Positions 58,101-64,000 of a stretch of DNA of 64,000 bases are shown in pieces (the stretch's first letter is position 1; every line of letters begins with the position of its first letter). Under the pieces are notes generated by a model. The model searched no databases. It saw only the letters and a list, made by a program, of their open reading frames with translations, and was not told the origin of the DNA. Origin of the DNA: Streptomyces poonensis. GTDB lineage: Bacteria; Actinomycetota; Actinomycetes; Streptomycetales; Streptomycetaceae. Made by a program: the position numbers and the translations under genes. The stretch lies in NCBI RefSeq assembly GCF_014650915.1, contig NZ_BMVW01000001.1, forward strand, positions 62,001 to 126,000, read 5' to 3'.

Positions 58101-58185
58101 ACGCGCGCGACTGTCGCCCGAGGCCTACGACAAGGCGTGCTCACAGGGCCGCGCCCTGCGGTCGGCGGCGGTCAGCGAACGGTAG
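55168..58185 (+). CDS. AfsR/SARP-family regulator with NB-ARC and TPR domains
   Basis: 1005 residues. N-terminal OmpR-like winged helix (1-85: MRFGILGPLEV, ALQSQISRLRRRL), bacterial transcriptional activator domain (about 92-240: YGQLMRALHASGRPAEALTV), NB-ARC ATPase with Walker A GPGGAGKT at 279-286 and Walker B LLLVLDNCEH, then TPR-like repeats to the C-terminus. Architecture as in AfsR and other large SARP activators of secondary metabolism. Only 35 bases separate it from the FAD monooxygenase, its likely cotranscribed partner and perhaps target. Confidence 0.92.
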   Translation: MRFGILGPLEVRTDDGTPVDPGGPRPRALLTLLLLDAGRTVSVEHLIDGLYGTEPPAGAANALQSQISRLRRRLTPHTEIEATATGYRIATPPDSVDAHQFEQLSAAGHAALAAGDHRQAAAVLRDALALRRGPALPDLPDARAERERLEELGLTAVQDRIDADLALGGGAGLVPELRALLSGHPLSERLYGQLMRALHASGRPAEALTVFEDARRRLADELGADPSPELSALHLELLRGKGPGRSRLPVQLTRFVGREAELGRITSALDGSRLVTLTGPGGAGKTRLAVEAAGTATTHADVCFVELAPVTDGTRIPYAVLTALGVREGFRSPAADGTERLLAALEDRELLLVLDNCEHVVEDAARTTALLLGACPGVRVLATSRESLGITGEVLVPVPPLPPEPAVRLFLDRTRAVRPGFAGHARVGDICSALDGLPLAIELAAARLRTLTPDELADRLDDRFRLLSRGDRSKAPRHRTLRAVVEWSWELLDGEERKLAARLTVFPGGATLEAVEAVCATPYPEDLLASLVEKSFLEVSEGRYRMLETIRAFAAGQRADDDRLRDAHAGYFLRLAEQAEPYLRGGGQLPWLARLDAERDNLDAALRHLVATAPGDALRLMAALSWYWRLRAPHGEQVPVARALLAAVGGTPPPGLTEEYALCLMNTVTGRGDDPGEADRVARGSALLQSLTEPLRLPFTMVLWSLASGPLYAVDDELLVRQIGAEPWSRALLDLGHAYQAQFTGDAVAAEAAFTRALTGFRATGDRWGMANCLDPLGGFAGRRGAYDRALELLDEGLAHVRELDAPEETADLLRSRATVLLYRGDTEEAVADFTHAADLARAAGAPDKVAAARRGLGDAARLSGAEDTAHARVHYESALEACAANWFSVGETVLILIGLGRTAAAEGDLDQARDWFAQARAHALEVPDTLALAAVAEALASVAPHPERAAELLGAAEGLRGAPAGGDRDVVRTVEDVRARLSPEAYDKACSQGRALRSAAVSER

Positions 58186-58220
58186 GGGGACGGTCAGCGC
58201 CCGGGCCCAGGCTGCCGTGC

Positions 58221-59435
58221 ATGACGAACACGACGCACCGCCTCGGCCACCTCACCGTCCTGATCTCCGGCGCCAGTGTCGCCGGTCCGGCCCTCGCGCT
58301 GAACCTCCTCCGGTACGGCGCCCGGGTCACCGTCGTCGAGAAGGCGCCGGAACTGCGCGGGGGCGGCTTCGCCGTCGACTTCCGGGGGCACGTCCACCGC
58401 AGGGTGCTCACCGAGATGGGGATCTGGGACGAGATCCACGCCCGCCAGACCCGTATGGGCCGCCAGATCGTCGTCGCCGCGGACGGCTCCCCGAAGGTGG
58501 ACCTGCCGTCGGAGATGATGAGCGGCGACGTGGAGATCCTCCGCGGCGACCTCTCGCGGATCATGTACGAGCGCACCAGGGACCGCGTCGAGTACGTGTT
58601 CGGCGACTCGATCACCGCGCTCGACGACACGCCCGACGGCGTCGGCGTCACCTTCGAGAAGGGCCCCGCCCGCCGCTTCGACCTGGTGATCGGCGCGGAC
58701 GGCCTCCACTCGAACACCCGCTCGCTGGTCTTCGGTGACGAGTCCCGCTACCTGCGCTTCTTCGACCACTACGTGGCCGGCTTCGACGTTCCGAACCATC
58801 TGGGCCTGGACCGCTCCGGCCGGGTCTACAGCGAGCCCGGCCGCGCGATCGCCCTCGGCAACTCCGACGGCGACCCGGACCGCGCGGGCGCGCTGCTGGT
58901 CTTCCGTTCCGAGCGGCTGTCGTACGACCGTCGGGACGTCGCCGGGCAGAAACGGATCCTCGCCGAGCGGTTCGCGGGGACGGGCTGGGAGGGACCGAAC
59001 GTTCTGCAGGCGCTGGAGGCGGCCGGCGACCTGTACTTCGACGCGATCGCCCAGATTCACGTCGACCGGCTCACCAAGGGGCGGGTGGCGCTGCTCGGGG
59101 ACGCGGGGTACGGAGCCACGATGGGCGGGATGGGGACCGGCGTGGCGGTCGTCGCGGCCTATGTGCTGGCCGGCGAGCTCGCCCTGGCGGGCGGGGACCA
59201 CCGCACGGCGTTCGCCGCGTACGAGGCGCGGATCCGGGACTTCGCCAAGGGCTGCCAGAAGACCTCCGGCAACGCGGGCCCGTTCTTCGCGCCGCCCACC
59301 GAGCGGCGGATCCGCAGCCGTGACCGGATGTACCGGCTGCTCGCCTCCCGCCCGCTGGCGGCCTTCTTCAAGCGGCTCACCGAGAAGTCGGCGACCGCCA
59401 TCAAGCTGCCGGAGTACCCGGGGTGCCCGGGGTGA
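58221..59435 (+). CDS. FAD-dependent aromatic monooxygenase (TetX/PHBH-like)
   Basis: 404 residues from the ATG at 58221. Dinucleotide-binding motif [16 protein letters not shown] (GxSxxG variant), the DG motif [14 protein letters not shown] near 160, and the GD motif [14 protein letters not shown] near 295. These three define group A flavin hydroxylases acting on phenols, polyketides or tetracyclines. Location behind a SARP regulator hints at drug inactivation or a tailoring reaction. Its 3' end overlaps thiD by 35 bases, tail to tail. Confidence 0.9.
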   Translation: MTNTTHRLGHLTVLISGASVAGPALALNLLRYGARVTVVEKAPELRGGGFAVDFRGHVHRRVLTEMGIWDEIHARQTRMGRQIVVAADGSPKVDLPSEMMSGDVEILRGDLSRIMYERTRDRVEYVFGDSITALDDTPDGVGVTFEKGPARRFDLVIGADGLHSNTRSLVFGDESRYLRFFDHYVAGFDVPNHLGLDRSGRVYSEPGRAIALGNSDGDPDRAGALLVFRSERLSYDRRDVAGQKRILAERFAGTGWEGPNVLQALEAAGDLYFDAIAQIHVDRLTKGRVALLGDAGYGATMGGMGTGVAVVAAYVLAGELALAGGDHRTAFAAYEARIRDFAKGCQKTSGNAGPFFAPPTERRIRSRDRMYRLLASRPLAAFFKRLTEKSATAIKLPEYPGCPG

Positions 59436-60228
59436 GGGCCCACCCGTGATCCACCGGCCCGATCCCCCCGCCGAGGGCGAACCCGGCCGCGATGGCGCCC
59501 GTCACGTACTCCTTGGCCGCCGTGACCGCCTCCGGCACGCTCTGCCCCTTGGCCAGCCCGCAGGCCACCGCCGAGGCCAGCGTGCAGCCCGTGCCGTGGG
59601 TGTGCCGGTTGTCGTGGCGGGGAGCGCGCAGCCAGTGCTCCTCGGAGCCGTCGGTCAGCAGGTCGACGGCGTCACCGGCCAGATGGCCGCCCTTGATCAG
59701 CGCCCACTGCGGGCCGTACTCCAGCACGGCCGCCGCCGCCCGCCGCAGCTCGCCCTCCGACGTGACCCGGACGCCCGTGAGCTGGGCGACCTCGTCGAGG
59801 TTCGGGGTGGCGACCGTCGCCACCGGCAGCAGCTTGGTCCGTACGGAGTCCAGCGCGGACGACGCCAGCAGCGAGTCGCCGTGCTTGGAGACGCCCACCG
59901 GATCGACGACGACCGGCGCGTCCGTGCCCGCCAGCAGCTCGGCCACCGTCTCGACCAGCTCGGCCGAGGCGAGCATGCCGGTCTTGACGGCCTGCACCCC
60001 GATGTCGTCGACGACGCTGCGGTACTGCGCCCGGACGGCCTCCACGGGCAGTTCCCAGGCGCCCTGCACACCGCGGGAGTTCTGCGCCGTGACGGCCGTG
60101 AGCACGCTCATCCCGTGGGTGCCGAGCGCGAGCATCGTCTTCAGGTCTGCCTGGATGCCGGCTCCTCCGCCGGAGTCGGATCCGGCGACCGTGAGCACGC
60201 GCGGCGGTGCGGTCATGTCGTCCGTCAT
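59401..60228 (-). CDS. thiD: Hydroxymethylpyrimidine (phosphate) kinase ThiD
   Basis: Thiamine synthesis. [20 protein letters not shown] is the ThiD signature; [28 protein letters not shown], and [14 protein letters not shown] (catalytic Cys region) follow. The ATG at 60228 (275 residues) has gggaggg upstream; the ATG at 60252, overlapping the thiL stop, would add 8 residues. The C-terminal tail ([10 protein letters not shown]) overlaps the monooxygenase end. Confidence 0.95.
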   Translation of the reverse strand: MTDDMTAPPRVLTVAGSDSGGGAGIQADLKTMLALGTHGMSVLTAVTAQNSRGVQGAWELPVEAVRAQYRSVVDDIGVQAVKTGMLASAELVETVAELLAGTDAPVVVDPVGVSKHGDSLLASSALDSVRTKLLPVATVATPNLDEVAQLTGVRVTSEGELRRAAAAVLEYGPQWALIKGGHLAGDAVDLLTDGSEEHWLRAPRHDNRHTHGTGCTLASAVACGLAKGQSVPEAVTAAKEYVTGAIAAGFALGGGIGPVDHGWALTPGTPGTPAA

Positions 60229-60248
60229 CCTCTGCAGCCCTCCCGCTG

Positions 60249-61214
60249 TCATGACTCGATGTCCCCGAAATGGTCCCAGCCGCCCTGGTGCGTCCAGGAT
60301 GCCCCGTCGACCGTCACCTGGGGCAGCGCCGAGGGGTGGAGCACCTCGCCGATCACCTTCCAGCGGGCCGGCAGCTTCACGTCCGGCGGGAAGGTCGCCA
60401 CGATGGCGTGGTCCTCTCCCCCGGTCAGCACCCACTGCATGGGGTCGACGCCGACGGCCTGCCCGATGTCGTACATCTGGGACGGGATGTCGATCGCGCC
60501 CGAGCGGATGTCGATGCGCACCTTGCTGGCCTCGGCGATGTGTCCCAGGTCGGCGATCAGCCCGTCGCTCACGTCGCACATCGCGGTGGCGCCGAGTCCG
60601 GCCGCGGCGGGGCCCGCGTGGTACGGCGGCTCCGGCCGTCTGTGGGCCTCCACGAAGGCGCGCGGCGAGCGGAACCCGCGCGACAGCACCGTGTACCCGG
60701 CGGCGGACCAGCCGAGCCAGCCGATCACGGCCACCACGTCGCCGGGCCGGGCGCCCGCCCTGGTCACCGGCTCGTGGTTGCGCAGGTCGCCGAGCGCGGT
60801 GATCGACACCGTGATCGTGTCGCCGCGCACCACGTCCCCGCCGACCACGGCCGCCCCGGCGACCTGGCACTCGTCGCGCAGTCCGTCCATCAGCTCGGTC
60901 GGCCAGGTGGCCGACAGTTCGGCGGGGACGACCAGGCCGAGCAGCAACGCGGTCGGCACGGCGCCCATGGCGGCGATGTCCGCGAGGTTCTGCGCCGCCG
61001 CCTTGCGCCCCACGTCGTAGGCCGTGGACCAGTCGCGGCGGAAGTGCCGCCCCTCCAGCAGGATGTCGGTGCTCGCCACGACCCTGCGGTCGGGCGCGGC
61101 CACCACGGCGGCGTCGTCGCCGGGGCCGACCCGGACCGCCGGGGTGGTGGTGAGCCGCGAGGTGAGCTCCCTGATGAGCCCGAACTCGCCGAGCTCGCCC
61201 ACGGTGCCCTTCAT
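60249..61214 (-). CDS. thiL: Thiamine-monophosphate kinase ThiL
   Basis: Makes thiamine diphosphate. 321 residues from the ATG at 61214 (aagggga upstream). PurM-like motifs: [65 protein letters not shown]. First gene of thiL-thiD. I see no TPP riboswitch in the 200-base leader up to the divergent Lrp gene. Confidence 0.96.
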   Translation of the reverse strand: MKGTVGELGEFGLIRELTSRLTTTPAVRVGPGDDAAVVAAPDRRVVASTDILLEGRHFRRDWSTAYDVGRKAAAQNLADIAAMGAVPTALLLGLVVPAELSATWPTELMDGLRDECQVAGAAVVGGDVVRGDTITVSITALGDLRNHEPVTRAGARPGDVVAVIGWLGWSAAGYTVLSRGFRSPRAFVEAHRRPEPPYHAGPAAAGLGATAMCDVSDGLIADLGHIAEASKVRIDIRSGAIDIPSQMYDIGQAVGVDPMQWVLTGGEDHAIVATFPPDVKLPARWKVIGEVLHPSALPQVTVDGASWTHQGGWDHFGDIES

Positions 61215-61435
61215 CGTCGTACGTCCCCTTCTCTGGCCGCCCACTCCCCGTCGCGGGCCCTCGTGGTTCTCGGTGCGTCGCGGTCGGGCCGACCGCCGGC
61301 TTCCGTCGTGCGTGTGCCCCGGTGTGTACGCGTGTGTACGCCACGGCCCTCCCGGGTCTCCCCCCGGCGAGCTGCCACGCGATACCGTGGCGTCCCTTTC
61401 CCCCACATGATCCTCGTGGCCGCCCTGGAGGTTCC

Positions 61436-61669
61436 GTGGTACAGGCGTACATCCTGATCCAGACAGAGGTCGGCAAGGCGTCGACCGTAGCCGACACGAT
61501 CAGTAAAATTCCTGGGGTCGTCCAGGCCGAGGACGTGACGGGTCCCTATGACGTGATCGTGCGCGCGCAGGCCGACACGGTCGACGACCTCGGCCGCATG
61601 GTGGTCGCGAAGGTCCAGCAAGTGGACGGCATCACCCGCACCCTGACCTGCCCGGTCGTGCACCTCTAG
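61436..61669 (+). CDS. Stand-alone Lrp/AsnC ligand-binding (RAM) domain protein
   Basis: 77 residues from GTG 61436 with ggagg just upstream: [60 protein letters not shown], with a final TRTLTCPVV. It is the C-terminal effector fold of Lrp/AsnC proteins without a helix-turn-helix, so it cannot bind DNA alone. It probably oligomerises and binds amino acids, or modulates full-length Lrp proteins. Divergent from thiL. Confidence 0.93.
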   Translation: MVQAYILIQTEVGKASTVADTISKIPGVVQAEDVTGPYDVIVRAQADTVDDLGRMVVAKVQQVDGITRTLTCPVVHL

Positions 61670-61689
61670 CCCCCGTCTACCCTTGGCCG

Positions 61690-62172
61690 GTGAACATCTT
61701 GCGTCATCGGCGTACCGGTCTGTCCGCTCTGGTGCTGCTGCTCGCCACGGCGGGCTGCTCCTCGGCGGACGACAGCGCCTCGGTCGCGGTTCCCAGCCCG
61801 GGCGCGAAGGCCACCGAGCTGTGCCAGGACCTGGACAAGGCGCTGCCGCGGAAGCTGGACGGTCTCGTCCGGGAGGATCCGGAGCCGCGATCCGCGCTGA
61901 CCGCGGCCTGGGGAGGCTCGGCGATCATACTGCGCTGCGGCGTGCCGCGGCCCGCCGAGATGCTCGACCCCAAGGCGTCCACGAGCGAGGTGAACGGCGT
62001 GGCCTGGCTCGTGCAGGAGCAGGACGACGGCGGCTACGTCTTCACCACGGGTCTGCGGCAGGCGTACGTCGAGGTGCGGTTCAGCAAGGAGCAGGCCGCC
62101 ACGGGCGCCGGTCCGCTCGTCGACTTCGCCGCGCCGGTGAAGAAGACGATCCCGGAGGGCATCGCCGACTGA
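61690..62172 (+). CDS. Lipoprotein, DUF3515 family
   Basis: 160 residues from GTG 61690, 20 bases after the Lrp-like gene. N-terminal Sec signal with lipobox LATAGC (Cys23), then a Ser/Asp linker. The mature domain contains two Cys (ELCQDL, LRCGVPRP) and YVEVRFSKEQA typical of DUF3515 next to ddl in Actinobacteria. Anchored at the outer face of the membrane. Function unknown; its neighbourhood suggests envelope work. Confidence 0.88.
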   Translation: MNILRHRRTGLSALVLLLATAGCSSADDSASVAVPSPGAKATELCQDLDKALPRKLDGLVREDPEPRSALTAAWGGSAIILRCGVPRPAEMLDPKASTSEVNGVAWLVQEQDDGGYVFTTGLRQAYVEVRFSKEQAATGAGPLVDFAAPVKKTIPEGIAD

Positions 62173-62263
62173 CCCGCGCCCCGTCACGGGGCGCGGGCGC
62201 CGGAGCACCGCGGCCGGCCACGGGGGACCCGCGGCCGCCGACACCGTACGTTCCGCGCAAGCG

Positions 62264-63421
62264 CTACCGCAGCCCCGTCGACCGGCGCAGCGCGGCCTGG
62301 ATCAGCCGGTCCACCAGCTCCGGGTAGCCGATCCCGCTCGCCTGCCACATCTTCGGGTACATGGAGATCGGCGTGAACCCGGGCATGGTGTTGATCTCGT
62401 TGATGACGAAGTCGCCGTCCTCGGCGAGGAAGAAGTCCGCACGGACCAGTCCCTCGCAGGAGGCGGCCTCGAAGGCCTCGACCGCGAGCCGCTGGACCTC
62501 GGCGGTCTCCTCGGGCGTCAGCGGGGCGGGCACGACGCCGGGGGTGGAGTCGATGTACTTGGCCTCGAAGTCGTAGTACGCGTGAGCGTCCGGCGGCGGG
62601 ATCTCCGCGGGCACGCTCGCGCGCGGGCCGTCCTCGAACTCCAGCACCCCGCACTCGATCTCCCGGCCGCGCACCGCGGCCTCGACGATGACCTTCGGGT
62701 CGTGCCGCCGGGCCTCCTCTATCGCGTCGTCGAGACCGGCGAGGGAGTCGACCTTGGTGATGCCGATCGAGGACCCCGCGCGCGCGGGCTTCACGAACAG
62801 GGGCCAGCCGTGGTCGCCCGCGAAGTCGACGATCTTCTTGCGGGCGGCGGACTGGTCCCGCTCCCACTCGCGGGGCCGGATCACCACGTACGGACCGACC
62901 TTCAGCCCGAACGAGGTGAACACGCGCTTCATGTACTCCTTGTCCTGGCCGACGGCCGAGGCGAGGACGCCCGAGCCGACGTACGGGACACCGGACAGTT
63001 CCAGCAGGCCCTGGAGGGTGCCGTCCTCGCCGTACGGGCCGTGCAGCACGGGGAGGACGACGTCGACCTCGCCGAGCGCCTTCGGTACCGCGCCGGGCTC
63101 GCTGTAGACGACCTCGCGGTTCGCCGGGTCGACGGGGAGGATCACCCCGCCCTCGCCCTCCTCGGTGAGCTGTTCGACCGTGGGCTGGCGCCGGTCGACG
63201 ATCGCCATCCGGTCCGGTTCATCGGCCGTGAGCGCCCAGCGGCCGTCCTGGGTGATGCCGATCGGCAGGACGTCGTACTTCGTCCGGTCGATGGCGCGCA
63301 GGACGGCGCCGGCCGTGACCACGGAGATCCCGTGCTCGGAGCTGCGGCCGCCGAAGACGACGGCCACGCGCGGCTTGCGGGGCGGCTGCCCGGGGCTCTG
63401 GGGGAGGTTCTCGGTGCTCAT
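62264..63421 (-). CDS. ddlA: D-alanine-D-alanine ligase
   Basis: Makes the D-Ala-D-Ala terminus of peptidoglycan precursors. 385 residues. VAVVFGGRSSEHGISVVTAG, VLHGPYGEDGTLQGLLELSG, VKPARAGSSIGITKV, and the ATP-grasp C-terminus with INEINTMPGFTPISMYPKMW. The Tyr/Ser active-site pattern (YVGSGVLASA) is of the D-Ala type, not D-lactate. It converges with the lipoprotein gene and follows gpsA across a terminator and repeats. Confidence 0.96.
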   Translation of the reverse strand: MSTENLPQSPGQPPRKPRVAVVFGGRSSEHGISVVTAGAVLRAIDRTKYDVLPIGITQDGRWALTADEPDRMAIVDRRQPTVEQLTEEGEGGVILPVDPANREVVYSEPGAVPKALGEVDVVLPVLHGPYGEDGTLQGLLELSGVPYVGSGVLASAVGQDKEYMKRVFTSFGLKVGPYVVIRPREWERDQSAARKKIVDFAGDHGWPLFVKPARAGSSIGITKVDSLAGLDDAIEEARRHDPKVIVEAAVRGREIECGVLEFEDGPRASVPAEIPPPDAHAYYDFEAKYIDSTPGVVPAPLTPEETAEVQRLAVEAFEAASCEGLVRADFFLAEDGDFVINEINTMPGFTPISMYPKMWQASGIGYPELVDRLIQAALRRSTGLR

Positions 63422-63494
63422 ATCGCGTTGAGAGTACCTGTTGGTAAAGGCCGAGTCAGCGCCACATCGGGCCGGTCGGCCGCGCGTCCCCGGT

Positions 63495-63563
63495 CGTCGC
63501 CCGGCGCCGTACGCTCCCGTCGTCCGGCGCCGTACGCCCTCGTCACCCGGTGTCGTACGCTCC
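63495..63563. repeat. Three tandem 23-base repeats
   Basis: Three consecutive 23-base units at 63495-63517, 63518-63540 and 63541-63563, sharing cgtcnnccggcgccgtacgc (third copy with two changes in the middle). Noncoding, between ddlA and the gpsA terminator. Likely variable in copy number. Confidence 0.85.
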
Positions 63564-63579
63564 GTCGCCGAGCGTCATG

Positions 63580-63608
63580 CGGGCGCCCGGCCGGTTCCCG
63601 GGCGCCCG
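63580..63608 (-). terminator. Terminator after gpsA
   Basis: cgggcgcccgg (63580-63590) pairs with ccgggcgcccg (63598-63608), 11 pairs with a 7-base loop, starting 7 bases past the gpsA stop. Confidence 0.75.
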
Positions 63609-63615
63609 GCGCCGG

Positions 63616-64000
63616 TCAGTGCCGCTCGGGCTTGGCGCTGCGCGACATCAGTTCCTTGACCGCGACGACCGGCGGCTTGCCCTCGTGGACGATCTCGACG
63701 ACGGTCTCCGTGATGGGCATGTCGACGCCGTACCGGCGGGCCAAGTCCCGTACGGAGGTGCAGGACTTGACGCCCTCGGCGGTCTGCCTGGTGACCGCGA
63801 TGGTCTCCTGCAGGGTCATGCCCTTGCCGAGGTTGGTGCCGAAGGTGTGGTTGCGCGACAGCGGCGAGGAGCAGGTGGCCACCAGGTCGCCGAGGCCGGC
63901 GAGCCCGGAGAACGTCAGCGGGTCGGCTCCCATGGCGAGGCCGAGCCGGGTGGTCTCGGCGAGCCCGCGGGTGATGAGCGAGCCCTTGGCGTTGTCGCCG
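63616..64000 (-). CDS. gpsA: Glycerol-3-phosphate dehydrogenase [NAD(P)+] (5' end cut by window)
   Basis: Supplies glycerol-3-phosphate for phospholipids. The visible C-terminal 128 residues begin GDNAKGSLITRGLAETTRLG (catalytic Asn-Ala-Lys neighbourhood), then FSGLAGLGDLVATCSSPLSR, RNHTFGTNLGKG and PITETVVEIVHEGKPP. It continues past the right edge. The order gpsA-ddlA is conserved in Actinobacteria. Confidence 0.95.
   Translation of the reverse strand, partial: GDNAKGSLITRGLAETTRLGLAMGADPLTFSGLAGLGDLVATCSSPLSRNHTFGTNLGKGMTLQETIAVTRQTAEGVKSCTSVRDLARRYGVDMPITETVVEIVHEGKPPVVAVKELMSRSAKPERH

Noticed and set aside
61215..61435. TPP riboswitch before thiL
   Set aside because: No conserved TPP-aptamer sequence blocks were seen in the leader.

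Overview
This is a high-GC actinobacterial chromosome segment, almost certainly Streptomyces. The evidence is the extreme third-position GC, the many GTG starts, the sporulation sigma factor whiG, nsdA, a four-gene cluster of type I signal peptidases (sipW-X-Y-Z) and an AfsR/SARP-type regulator. The gene order is the conserved housekeeping arm of Streptomyces chromosomes. It also keeps ancient synteny shared with Firmicutes: rpmB, DAK/FakA-like, recG, rnc, smc, ftsY, ffh, rpsP, khpA, rimM, trmD, rplS, dprA, rpsB, tsf, pyrH, frr, cdsA. I see no insertion sequence, prophage, CRISPR array, tRNA or rRNA.

Layout. 1-7.9 kb: rlmN (partial), cdsA, frr, pyrH, tsf and rpsB, all on the minus strand; then an M23-like exported protein, a TetR regulator and whiG. 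8.1-16 kb: dprA-comM-yraN (DNA uptake/processing), a DUF2469 protein, a NUDIX hydrolase and sipZ/Y/X/W. 16-20 kb: rplS-trmD-rimM-khpA-rpsP and a SprT-like metalloprotein. 20-27 kb: a methyltransferase, ffh, and the nitrogen operon amtB-glnK-glnD with a GlnR-type operator. 27-34 kb: nsdA, a divergent Prim-Pol-like protein, ftsY and the glucose permease glcP. 34-42 kb: smc, a 67-residue coiled-coil protein, acyP, a CAP-domain membrane protein, an HxlR regulator, mutM and rnc. 42-47.7 kb: rpmF, a DUF177 protein, a DivIVA/coiled-coil protein, coaD, rsmD and recG.

47.9-52.8 kb holds the least explained unit of the window. It is a divergent Hsp90/GHKL ATPase translationally coupled (ATGA overlap) to a 1004-residue TPR-like protein, sitting between recG and the DAK/FakA-like gene. 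52.8-64 kb: DAK/FakA-like, rpmB, a SARP-NB-ARC-TPR regulator followed closely by a FAD monooxygenase, then thiD-thiL, a stand-alone Lrp/AsnC ligand-binding domain, a lipoprotein, ddlA and partial gpsA.

Most genes work in translation, protein export, chromosome maintenance and cell-envelope precursor supply. Tight ATGA/TGATG overlaps mark operons: frr-cdsA, yraN-comM-dprA, rimM-trmD, amtB-glnK, rsmD-coaD, hsp90-TPR. Many gene ends carry strong GC-rich hairpins, which are listed separately. All functional calls rest on reading motifs by eye; no database search was run.
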